Positions 45,355 through 53,440 of a stretch of 64,000 bases of DNA are shown one piece after another. Source of the stretch: Blautia faecis (GTDB lineage Bacteria > Bacillota > Clostridia > Lachnospirales > Lachnospiraceae); contig NZ_JAJCIA010000005.1 in assembly GCF_020554845.1 (NCBI RefSeq), positions 1-64,000 on the forward strand, given 5' to 3'. Under the pieces are notes generated by a model. That model had not been told where the DNA came from. It saw nothing but the letters and a program-made list of their open reading frames with translations, and did no database searches. Numbering within the stretch: the first letter of the stretch is position 1; the number at the start of each line of letters is the position of its first letter. A program made the translations under genes and the position numbers.

Positions 45355-47606
45355 CAAAAAATCAGACAATTTTTCTCACAATTATTATCTTCTCCCACTT
45401 CAAATTGCAGTCCCATATCTTCCCGATACATATACTCATACTGCATACGCAAAACATAATATTCTGACTCTACTTTTTGCTTCCTCCTTCTGTCAAAATA
45501 ATAAATTTGCTCACAATACTTCTCTATATCTTTTTCAAATGTATTGACAGTAATTTTCGCTGCACATTTTACCAGTCCAGGCGTTAAATTACCATTAAGC
45601 ATCTCTTCTCTTACATTTCTATATAACGACATGCTTTTATTAAAAGGAACAATAACTTTTTTGCCCTGATTCTCAATTAATTTATACTCTTTAGCAATTT
45701 TCTCATAATTTCGCTCTTCGATTGCTTTTGTTAAAGCCACTTTATCTTTTGCATACTCACTAAAAAGTATTTCATAATAGTTTGATATACATTTGGGATC
45801 ATTAATATCTATGCTTTCTCTTGATAGAATCTCTTTTACAACAATTGCTGCATTCTGATACCATCTATCTGGCGGATACAAACTTCCTTCCACTTTGGGT
45901 TCAAAAACTATTACTCTTCCAACTTTCTGATTTCCACTCCTGTTACATCTTCCTGCCGCCTGAATAATAGCCTCTAAAGGAGCCAGGGCTCTATATAAAA
46001 CATCAAAATCTAAATCCACACCAGCTTCAATACATTGTGTGGAAACCACTTTACATGGCAGCCCCTTACTTTGCCTTTCTTTTACCTTTCTTATAATTTC
46101 GCTTCGATGCTTTGGACATAGATCTGTCGTTAAGAAGAACAGCTCCTCCGGAGCACAATTGTCGCTTTTTAGGAATTTGAATAATTCAGCAGCATGCCTG
46201 CGAAGATTTACAATCACGCAAACATTCTCTTCTTTTTGCATTTCTTGTGCTATGTTTCGCAGTGAAATCTGTCGTTCAACCATCCATTCTACTTGTGTCC
46301 TTTTTAGCTTTTCATACATTATTGGATATTCTGGCACAATTTCAGTTGGCATCCAGGATACTCCCTGTATATATTTAAATTCCGGCTGCGTAGCAGTAGA
46401 AAAAATCATAGTACAATGATATCTGGCACATAATGTATTTACAGCATTTAAAGTTGCTGACAACAAATTTGATGGTAAACTCTGTGCCTCATCAAACAAA
46501 ATAATACTATTCGCAATATTATGTAGTTTACGACAATCTGTTGGTTTTTGTGCAAACAGTGTCTGAAAAAATTTAACTGAAGTAGTTATTATAAAAGGGG
46601 ATTCCCAGCGTTCCGCAAATTCACGCTGTCTGTCATCAAGTTCACTTTGACTATGGTCCTGTAAAATTTCCGGAATAATCTTTGAATAAACCTCATAGCT
46701 CTGTTCTGTCAATGCAAGAAAGGGCAGTACAAGTATAATCCGTTTTTTCTCATATTTTACAGCATGTCTTAACGCAAAATGCAACAACGCCAATGTTTTT
46801 CCAGTTCCCGTAGGTGCTGTAAGTGTGAATAAACCTTCTTTTAATTCACCAGCCTCACCACAACGCTCAAATAATAAATCACGAATTTTGTTTACCTTCT
46901 CTGCTCCCCTTCCGTCCTTCTTCAGTTCTTTTCTATACTCATATAAACGATTTAAATATTGAGCGGCTTCGAAATTTAAGGATTTTTGCAGTTCTTTTTC
47001 TGATGAAACGGTATAATCAGCATCTACCAAACAAGAAAATAACATACGGGTATGTAACATTGAATATATAGATTCATTAATTTCTTCCCTTTTCTTCATT
47101 TTTTCTATTTTCAGATCTTCTGATAAAAATTCTGGAAAATCATTAAAAAATGCTCTTGACGCTTGTTTATATTGTTTCTGTCCTGCTAGTGCCGCATTCT
47201 TTCCACAGTTACACACTACAGGCTTATCCTCCAAGAGGCTATGTTTTAAATATGTTTCCAAATAGTCATAACCAATAAGACCATCGTGATGTCCGTTTAT
47301 TGCTTCTATAACTGCCTGATAACCAGACGGAACCATCTTTTCTACAAGCAGACAGAACAAAAATGCAGCCCCACAAAGCGCATGGTCAATATGAGTACAT
47401 TTTCCCTCCAACACACCTTTAAAACTTTCGCTATATTTTCCAAAATCATGCAATTTCCCGCATAATTCTGCCGCTCTTTTATTATCAATCTGCGCGCCAA
47501 ATTTCCCTGCCATTTCACTAACTTTTTTCAAATGCTTGCACAATAATTCCTGTGTTCCATCTTCACGCTTTGACTTGGCATAATATAATTCATTTTTATC
47601 ATTCAT
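45351..47606 (-). CDS. cas3: CRISPR-associated nuclease/helicase Cas3
   Basis: A 751-residue protein with an N-terminal HD nuclease domain (about 1-220; LHDFGKYSESF and GHHDGLIGYDYL). The superfamily 2 helicase follows: Walker A TAPTGTGKTLALL, DEAQ box ILFDEAQSLPS, motif III FSTATQPEF, and motif VI QAAGRCNRSG. Cas3 is recruited to the target-bound Cascade and degrades the non-target strand. It is the first cas gene and is separated from cas5 by about 200 bases, unlike the other cas genes, which overlap or nearly touch. Confidence 0.97.
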   Translation of the reverse strand: MNDKNELYYAKSKREDGTQELLCKHLKKVSEMAGKFGAQIDNKRAAELCGKLHDFGKYSESFKGVLEGKCTHIDHALCGAAFLFCLLVEKMVPSGYQAVIEAINGHHDGLIGYDYLETYLKHSLLEDKPVVCNCGKNAALAGQKQYKQASRAFFNDFPEFLSEDLKIEKMKKREEINESIYSMLHTRMLFSCLVDADYTVSSEKELQKSLNFEAAQYLNRLYEYRKELKKDGRGAEKVNKIRDLLFERCGEAGELKEGLFTLTAPTGTGKTLALLHFALRHAVKYEKKRIILVLPFLALTEQSYEVYSKIIPEILQDHSQSELDDRQREFAERWESPFIITTSVKFFQTLFAQKPTDCRKLHNIANSIILFDEAQSLPSNLLSATLNAVNTLCARYHCTMIFSTATQPEFKYIQGVSWMPTEIVPEYPIMYEKLKRTQVEWMVERQISLRNIAQEMQKEENVCVIVNLRRHAAELFKFLKSDNCAPEELFFLTTDLCPKHRSEIIRKVKERQSKGLPCKVVSTQCIEAGVDLDFDVLYRALAPLEAIIQAAGRCNRSGNQKVGRVIVFEPKVEGSLYPPDRWYQNAAIVVKEILSRESIDINDPKCISNYYEILFSEYAKDKVALTKAIEERNYEKIAKEYKLIENQGKKVIVPFNKSMSLYRNVREEMLNGNLTPGLVKCAAKITVNTFEKDIEKYCEQIYYFDRRRKQKVESEYYVLRMQYEYMYREDMGLQFEVGEDNNCEKNCLIFC

Positions 47607-47661
47607 TTTTATTTATTCCCTTTATATCATCTGTAAAATCACATATTTTTTCACTATTTTC

Positions 47662-47690
47662 ATAATATATTCAGCTATACTTTTCGTCAA
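47662..47690 (-). promoter_or_regulatory. cas3 promoter
   Basis: On the minus strand TTGACG (47685-47690) and TATTAT (47662-47667) are 17 bases apart, about 56 bases before the cas3 start. The rest of 47607-47844 is AT-rich and holds no gene. Confidence 0.65.
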
Positions 47691-47778
47691 CACCTAATAT
47701 GATTAACATTTCCACTTCTATTTTCGAAAGAATAATCCGGCTAATCTTGCATATAATGTAAAATCAGCCGTTTTTCTC

Positions 47779-47832
47779 TTGAAATGCTTTTTATTTTCGG
47801 CTAAAATATATTCATAGTACATATGAGCCGAA
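47779..47832 (+). promoter_or_regulatory. Promoter and flanking inverted repeat for the DUF4143 ATPase gene
   Basis: TTGAAA (47779-47784) and TAAAAT (47802-47807) are 17 bases apart. TTCGGCT (47796-47802) and AGCCGAA (47826-47832) are inverted; one arm touches the -10 hexamer and the other reaches the ribosome-binding site. Another AGCCG occurs at about 47766. This could be a repressor site. Confidence 0.5.
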
Positions 47833-47844
47833 GGAGGAGTTCTT

Positions 47845-49068
47845 ATGAGTTATATCTCAAGAAGCTTGGAAAGCGTTGTTGAAAGTGTTACCAAAGAATA
47901 TCCTGTAGTTTTAGTAACTGGTCCCAGGCAGGTAGGAAAGACTACAATGCTACAGAAATTAATGAATGACAGTCCTCGCAGTTATGTTTCACTGGATGAC
48001 CTGAATGAGCGTGACCTTGCAAAAAATGATCCTGAACTTTTTTTACAGCTGCATAAACCACCAATCCTCATCGATGAAGTTCAATATGCGCCTGAATTGT
48101 TCACTTATATAAAAATATATGCCGATTCACACCAGGAGCCTGGAGCATTTTGGCTTACTGGCTCTCAGATTTTTAAATTAATGAAAGGCGTACAGGAATC
48201 TCTTGCAGGACGAGTGGCTGTATTACCAATGACATCTTTATCACAAGCTGAGATATGCGGTGCGCAAATGAGTCCATTTGAGATAGAACTGAATTCGCTG
48301 GTTTCCAGAGAAAAACAACGTACGCCAGCAGATACACGAGAAATATTTGAAAGAATTTATAGAGGTTCCATGCCTGCTATTGCAAGTGGTAAGAACACAA
48401 ACAGCCAGATTTTTTATAGCAGCTACCTGTCCACTTACATTGAACGTGACGTTAAAGAACTTTCAGCTTCCATTGACTCACTGAAATTTCTCCGCTTTAT
48501 GACAGCAGTTGCCGCCAGATGTTCTCAAATGCTAAATGTTGCAGAAATCGCAGTTGATGCGGATATTAATCAGAAGCAGGCAAAAGACTGGCTACAGATT
48601 CTGGAAACTTTAGGAATTATATTTTATCTGCACCCGTATTCAAATAATCTTTTGAAAAGACTGGTAAAAACACCCAAACTCTATTTTTATGACACTGGTC
48701 TTGTAAGCCATCTGACTCGTTGGAGTAATGCTGAGGTATTAGAATATGGAGCAATGAACGGTGCTATTTTGGAGAACTATGTTGTGTCTGAAATTGCAAA
48801 AACCTATTTGAACTGTGGACAAGAACCATATATGTATTACTACCGTGATAAAGATGCCAGAGAAATTGACATTGTTCTGGAACATGATGGGATATTGAAT
48901 CCTTTGGAAATCAAAAAAACCTCTAATCCAGGTTCCGAACTCACTAAAGTATTCGCACTTCTGGACAAGGCTTCTGTTCCCCGAGGAAAAGGTGCAATTA
49001 TTTGTATGAAGCCTAGCGTAGGCGTAATCGACAGGGAAAATTATATTGTACCCATTTGGACAATTTGA
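47845..49068 (+). CDS. AAA-family ATPase with DUF4143 domain
   Basis: A 407-residue protein with an N-terminal AAA_14 ATPase (Walker A VTGPRQVGKTTML, Walker B KPPILIDEVQ, sensor-like FWLTGSQ) and a C-terminal DUF4143 domain of nuclease-like fold (about 190-400). The latter includes VEIKKTSNPGSE-like sequence (here LEIKKTSNPGSELTK). These solitary ATPases are abundant in gut Clostridia and Bacteroidia, and their role is not established. AAGGAGGAG precedes ATG. It is divergent from cas3, but no shared function is implied by sequence. Confidence 0.85.
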   Translation: MSYISRSLESVVESVTKEYPVVLVTGPRQVGKTTMLQKLMNDSPRSYVSLDDLNERDLAKNDPELFLQLHKPPILIDEVQYAPELFTYIKIYADSHQEPGAFWLTGSQIFKLMKGVQESLAGRVAVLPMTSLSQAEICGAQMSPFEIELNSLVSREKQRTPADTREIFERIYRGSMPAIASGKNTNSQIFYSSYLSTYIERDVKELSASIDSLKFLRFMTAVAARCSQMLNVAEIAVDADINQKQAKDWLQILETLGIIFYLHPYSNNLLKRLVKTPKLYFYDTGLVSHLTRWSNAEVLEYGAMNGAILENYVVSEIAKTYLNCGQEPYMYYYRDKDAREIDIVLEHDGILNPLEIKKTSNPGSELTKVFALLDKASVPRGKGAIICMKPSVGVIDRENYIVPIWTI

Positions 49069-49298
49069 ACGCAGATAAGAATTCCCCTGTTTCAAGTGCG
49101 CGGAGAACGAAAGGCCAATGCCATTTAGATTGTTTCGGATTTCAGAATTTCCATTGGTGTTATCTGCTGAAACAGATTAATTCCATGACTCCTTTTGAGC
49201 TGGAAGAAGAACAGCTTCTTGTGGAAACTCATGGGCAGTCTACGCCGGCAATCGGGGCTGCACTTTTTTATGTGGAGGAATTTATCCACTCGGTTTAA
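49069..49298 (+). other. Short open frame of unknown origin, probable gene remnant
   Basis: An 80-codon frame overlaps the end of the ATPase gene and ends at 49298. Its last part (MTPFELEEEQLLVETHGQST and onward) looks protein-like but I recognise no family, and no ribosome-binding site sets a start. It is most likely the 3' end of a lost gene. Confidence 0.3.
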
Positions 49299-49339
49299 TA
49301 CAAAAAAATCAATGCAAAACATGTAATTACACATTTTTC

Positions 49340-49397
49340 TTGACAAAAGTTTTTGCTCTTATTATAATTACCACTGATAATTAACGGTGGTAATTAT
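49340..49397 (+). promoter_or_regulatory. Consensus promoter with overlapping MarR-type operator
   Basis: TTGACA (49340-49345) and TATAAT (49363-49368) are spaced by exactly 17 bases, a perfect vegetative consensus. ATAATTACCAC (49364-49374) and GTGGTAATTAT (49387-49397) are perfect inverted arms that overlap the -10 box and the expected transcription start. Autorepression by the downstream MarR protein is the simplest reading. Confidence 0.75.
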
Positions 49398-49418
49398 TTT
49401 TTGTGAGGAGAAATACAC

Positions 49419-49871
49419 ATGGACATTGAACTTATCAAACGTATGATGGATGCCTGTTATCAGGGCAAGCGGATCCGGGATATGCTGCCGCCTCTGCCAG
49501 ATGGAGTTGCATCTTCTTATATTCAATATCTGGATATCATTGAAAAGCTGGAAAAGCAGGGAATTCAAGTGAAGGTATCAGATGTAAGTGATGCTCTTTC
49601 TCTCCCGCGTCCCGGTGTAACCCGTACAGTGAAGGACATGGAAACCAAAGGCTATGTGAAAAAGTTTGCATCTGCAGAGGACGGCCGGGTTACTTATCTT
49701 ACTGTCACAGAAGCCGGAAAAGCCCTTTCCGAAAAGTACAATAAGCAGTACTTTACTATCCTGTCCGGTTATGTAGACAGTATTCCAGATGAGGACATTC
49801 TGTGTACCATCCGGACCATGGAGAAATTTTACAAAATTATGTGTGAAAGGAGAATTGACCTTGACAAATGA
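49419..49871 (+). CDS. MarR-family transcriptional regulator
   Basis: A 150-residue winged-helix protein. The recognition-helix region is VKVSDVSDALSLPRPGVTRT, followed by VKDMETKGYVKKF and a wing (SAEDGRVTYLTVTEAG), the standard MarR arrangement. It overlaps the MATE efflux gene by 11 bases, so the two are co-translated. It most likely represses this operon until a toxic ligand binds. Confidence 0.9.
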   Translation: MDIELIKRMMDACYQGKRIRDMLPPLPDGVASSYIQYLDIIEKLEKQGIQVKVSDVSDALSLPRPGVTRTVKDMETKGYVKKFASAEDGRVTYLTVTEAGKALSEKYNKQYFTILSGYVDSIPDEDILCTIRTMEKFYKIMCERRIDLDK

Positions 49872-51204
49872 AAAAAATGATTTCACCCAGGGCAGCATTC
49901 TGAAAAAGCTTGCCCTTTTTATGCTGCCGATTCTGGGAGCCCTTGTACTGCAGGCAGCATATGGTGCAGTAGACCTTCTGGTAGTTGGACGCTTCGGCTC
50001 TACATCCGGACTGTCTGCTGTTTCTACCGGCAGTCAGGTGCTGAACCTTGTTACCTTTGTGGTAACACAGTTTGCTATGGGAATCACAGTCCTCATAGCC
50101 CGCTATCTTGGCGAAAAAAAGCCTGAACAGATTGGCTCTGTTATTGGCGGTGCTGCAGTTGTTTTTGCTGTCATTTCTGCCATACTTTTTATTGTAATGA
50201 TTGCTTTCGCCCACCCTATTTCCGTACTTATGCAGGCTCCTGAGGAGGCTGTTTCACTTACCACAAGCTATGTAAGAATCTGTGGAAGCGGTATTTTCTT
50301 CATTGTTGCCTATAACCTGCTTTCTGCTATTTTCCGCGGGCTTGGTGATAGTAAATCGCCGCTTTTATTTGTTCTGGTAGCCTGTATCGTAAATATTTTC
50401 GGAGATTTATTTCTGGTTGCAGGACTTCATCTGGATGCCACCGGTGCAGCTCTCGCAACCGTTTTCGCACAGGCGGTCAGTGTAGTATGTGCGATCGTCA
50501 TCCTGCTGAAAAAGGAGCTTCCCTTTTCCATCAAAAAATCCGACTTATGTTTTAATTCCCAATGTAAACGTTTTCTGGGAATCGGACTGCCTCTGGCTCT
50601 CCAGGAATTTCTTACCCAGATGTCCTTCCTGGCACTTTGTGCATTTGTAAACAGATTAGGGCTGGAAGCCTCCTCCGGATATGGGGTTGCCTGCAAAATT
50701 GTAAACTTTGCCATGCTGATTCCAAGCGCACTGATGCAGTCCATGGCCTCCTTCGTTTCCCAGAACGTAGGCGCAGGAAAATCAAAGCGTGCAAAGCAGT
50801 CTATGTTCACCGGAATCGGAGTCGGACTGCTATTCGGATGTCTGGTTTTTGTTCTGATTCTATTGAAGGGCGATGTACTTGCCAGCCTGTTCTCAACTGA
50901 TGCAGCAGTTATCCAGAAAGGCTTTGATTATCTGAAGGGCTTCGCTCCTGAAATAATTTTAACAGCAATTATGTTCAGTATGGTTGGTTATTTTAACGGA
51001 AATAATCAGACCTTGTGGGTTATGTTCCAGGGATTGTTTCAGACGCTTCTGGTACGTCTTCCAATGTCATATTATATGAGCATTCAGCCTGATGCCAGCC
51101 TGACAAAAATCGGCCTAGCGGCACCTGCCTCCACACTGGTTGGAATTTTGCTTAATATGATTTTCTTTCTGTATTTCAACAAAAAAATTAATAACAGGCA
51201 ATAA
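49861..51204 (+). CDS. MATE-family multidrug/sodium antiporter
   Basis: A 447-residue membrane protein with twelve predicted hydrophobic segments and the MATE hallmark LFMLPILGALVLQAAYGAVD, then LVVGRFGSTSGLSAVS. The second half repeats the fold (GIGLPLALQEFLTQMSFLAL). I set the start at TTG 49861 with AAAGGAGA eight bases upstream, because earlier in-frame starts lie inside the MarR gene. It exports drugs or cationic compounds in exchange for sodium or protons; the substrate is unknown. Co-transcription with marR suggests inducible efflux. Confidence 0.9.
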   Translation: MTNEKNDFTQGSILKKLALFMLPILGALVLQAAYGAVDLLVVGRFGSTSGLSAVSTGSQVLNLVTFVVTQFAMGITVLIARYLGEKKPEQIGSVIGGAAVVFAVISAILFIVMIAFAHPISVLMQAPEEAVSLTTSYVRICGSGIFFIVAYNLLSAIFRGLGDSKSPLLFVLVACIVNIFGDLFLVAGLHLDATGAALATVFAQAVSVVCAIVILLKKELPFSIKKSDLCFNSQCKRFLGIGLPLALQEFLTQMSFLALCAFVNRLGLEASSGYGVACKIVNFAMLIPSALMQSMASFVSQNVGAGKSKRAKQSMFTGIGVGLLFGCLVFVLILLKGDVLASLFSTDAAVIQKGFDYLKGFAPEIILTAIMFSMVGYFNGNNQTLWVMFQGLFQTLLVRLPMSYYMSIQPDASLTKIGLAAPASTLVGILLNMIFFLYFNKKINNRQ

Positions 51205-51211
51205 GTAAAAA

Positions 51212-51246
51212 TTCAAAGTGTCTACACGATGCGTAGACATTTTGAA
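51212..51246 (+). terminator. Intrinsic terminator after the MATE gene
   Basis: AAAGTGTCTAC and GTAGACATTTT form a stem eight to ten bases after the stop codon. Confidence 0.7.
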
Positions 51247-51262
51247 CAGGCGAAAGCCGTAT

Positions 51263-51309
51263 AAAAAAAGTCCCCTGCGCAGTCTGTAAAATATACTGCG
51301 TAGGGGACT
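51263..51309 (-). terminator. Intrinsic terminator of cstA
   Basis: AGTCCCCTACGCAGT and ACTGCGCAGGGGACT pair with one mismatch and are followed by seven T residues on the minus strand, shortly after the cstA stop. Confidence 0.88.
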
Positions 51310-51333
51310 TGTTTTGTGACGGGGTTATTCTTA

Positions 51334-53037
51334 TTATGCCCGTTTTGCTGCTTTTTCAGCCTCTGGTTTTTCCAAAAGCTTCTTAATACCCTGGATTGCA
51401 ACCAGCACACCCAGTATTAACAGTAATACTGCAAATATCAGCTGTAAAGAATTTCCAAGATCCAGACCTGTTGTTGCAAATGCTTTGGAAAGCTTTACAA
51501 TTGTCATTCCAAGTGCGGTAAAGGTAACTGCCATCATAAATACCATTGGTACCCAGAGCATCCAGCCCTGACGCTTGGTCTTCTTTAAGAATACGGCGCA
51601 GGCTACCAATGCAAGTACGGATAACAGCTGGTTTGCAGAACCGAACAACGGCCAGATTTCCGCGTATCCAACCTTTGTAAGCAGGTAAGCAAGTACAAGT
51701 GTAATGATGGTTGCAAAGTATTTGTTTGTTACCACTTTCTGGAACGAACTCATATTTTTCTCATCTGTGTCGGAATCAAGGAAAAATTCCTGGAAGGACA
51801 GACGTCCTACTCTGGCTACAGAATCAAGAGATGTAAGCGCAAATGCGGATACCGCAAGATTGATCAGCGTGAACACAAGGGAGTGAGGCAAACCAATCAC
51901 AGAAAGGAAGTTTGCAATCGCACCTGCAAAAATCTGTGGCTGAGTGGTAAGTCCCTGTGCTGCTGCCTCGCCCTGTCCAAAGGATGCAACTGCGATCAAT
52001 GCGATAATTGCAAGCATACTTTCCATAAGCATTGCACCAAAGGAAACCGGCAGCATATTCTTTTCATTTTTAATCTGCTTGGAAGCAGTACCGGAAGATA
52101 CCAGGGAATGGAAGCCGGAAACTGCACCACAGGCGATTGTTACAAATAAGATTGGGAACATGTATTGTCCATCTACATTAAAGCTTGTAAATGCCTGAAG
52201 ATTACATGCCGGGTTCGCTGCAAATACACCGATAACAGCGCCAACGATCATGAAAATCAGCAGATAACTGTTCAGATAATCACGTGGCTGAAGCAATGCC
52301 CATACAGGAGCTACACTGGCAATCAGAATATATACAAAGATAATAATGTGCCAGGTTCCAAGGCTTACATACATTGGGAACTGAAGTCCCAGCACAATTG
52401 CTGCGACCAACAGCACAATTGCAAAAGCAGTATTAACCCATTTATTGAACTTTGTATATTTCAGGAAAAATCCAAGTCCAACTGCTTCAAAAATGAATAA
52501 CATGGAAGTAGTTGCAACAGCTCCGTTTGCCACTACCTTTGTCACTTCTCCTGCATCATTTGTGGCAAATCCGTTAAAGGTTCCGGCTACAACATCTGCG
52601 AATGCCGCAACAACCAGAATACAGAACAGCCAGCAGAATAAAAGGAATAATTTTTTTCCAAGTTTTCCAATGTACGCTTCAATAATGTATCCGATTGTAC
52701 GTCCTTTGTTCTTTACAGAGGCATACATAGATGCAAAGTCCTGAACTGCTCCAAAGAACACACCACCGATCAGGATCCAAAGCAGTACCGGAAGCCATCC
52801 AAAAATGGCTGCCTGGATTGGTCCGTTGATCGGGCCGGCACCGGCAATGGATGCGAACTGATGTCCAAATACTACATTGGTATCAGCCGGTACATAATCA
52901 ACTCCATCCTCCATTTCGTAAGCCGGAGTTTTTGCTTTCGGGTCAATTCCCCATTTGTTCTGGAGGTAACGGCCATACAGAAGATAGGCGCCGCCCAGAA
53001 CTACGATAGCGATTACCATCATCATAATTCCACTCAT
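51334..53037 (-). CDS. cstA: CstA-family carbon starvation protein (peptide/pyruvate transporter)
   Basis: A 567-residue polytopic membrane protein with about 14 hydrophobic segments. Typical motifs are NVVFGHQFASIAGAGPINGP near the N-terminus, VALLGG-like loops, GFHSLVSSGTASKQI and ILFGSANQLLSVLAL-like sequence (here PLFGSANQLLSVLAL). CstA proteins import peptides or pyruvate under nutrient limitation. A T-box leader lies immediately upstream, so transcription should rise when a specific tRNA is uncharged. The downstream terminator makes it a single-gene unit. Confidence 0.93.
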   Translation of the reverse strand: MSGIMMMVIAIVVLGGAYLLYGRYLQNKWGIDPKAKTPAYEMEDGVDYVPADTNVVFGHQFASIAGAGPINGPIQAAIFGWLPVLLWILIGGVFFGAVQDFASMYASVKNKGRTIGYIIEAYIGKLGKKLFLLFCWLFCILVVAAFADVVAGTFNGFATNDAGEVTKVVANGAVATTSMLFIFEAVGLGFFLKYTKFNKWVNTAFAIVLLVAAIVLGLQFPMYVSLGTWHIIIFVYILIASVAPVWALLQPRDYLNSYLLIFMIVGAVIGVFAANPACNLQAFTSFNVDGQYMFPILFVTIACGAVSGFHSLVSSGTASKQIKNEKNMLPVSFGAMLMESMLAIIALIAVASFGQGEAAAQGLTTQPQIFAGAIANFLSVIGLPHSLVFTLINLAVSAFALTSLDSVARVGRLSFQEFFLDSDTDEKNMSSFQKVVTNKYFATIITLVLAYLLTKVGYAEIWPLFGSANQLLSVLALVACAVFLKKTKRQGWMLWVPMVFMMAVTFTALGMTIVKLSKAFATTGLDLGNSLQLIFAVLLLILGVLVAIQGIKKLLEKPEAEKAAKRA

Positions 53038-53084
53038 AATCTTTCTCCTCGTCTTTCATTTTTAGTCAAGTGGTTAATATATAT

Positions 53085-53365
53085 AAAAAACGCCCTTGCT
53101 ATCCAATGGATAACAAAGGCGGAATTTCCGTGGTACCACTTTGTATTATCGTATCTATTACTAAATACGACCACTCATTGCTGTCTGTATAAACAGCTTC
53201 TTCTGTAACGTGAAGACTACGTCCCGGCTTACTGAAATTAGTTATTATTTTTTCAGCGGGATGCTCCCAGGTGATACCACAAAATACCTTCTGCCGCCTC
53301 TCACCAGTCTGCGGCTCTCTGTGTTCCGGTTATCTTTTGTAATTTGTCCTGTTCCATGCATTTCT
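53085..53365 (-). promoter_or_regulatory. T-box tRNA-sensing leader upstream of cstA
   Basis: The minus strand shows the AGAGAGCC...GGUGAGA apical region of stem I, a stem pairing ACAAAA with UUUUGU, the 3' strand CACCUGGGAGC, and the T-box AGUGGUACCACGG. A terminator of GCCTTTGTTATCC and GGATAGCAAGGGC follows, with six T residues (53085-53120). By position in stem I the specifier codon is most likely AUC (isoleucine). The tRNA-acceptor-pairing UGGU requires an A discriminator base, which agrees with tRNA-Ile and argues against a UCA (Ser) reading, since bacterial tRNA-Ser has G. The assignment remains tentative. Confidence 0.9.
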
Positions 53366-53440
53366 CTTTATCTAACTAAAGTTTTACTACTTTTTTTAGA
53401 AAATTGCAATACCGTATTTGTATATATTATATAGTTTTCT

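Noticed and set aside
53085..53140. UCA (Ser) as the T-box specifier in the cstA leader
   Set aside because: The acceptor-pairing UGGU requires a tRNA with A discriminator, and bacterial tRNA-Ser has G; AUC is better placed in stem I. Not fully settled.
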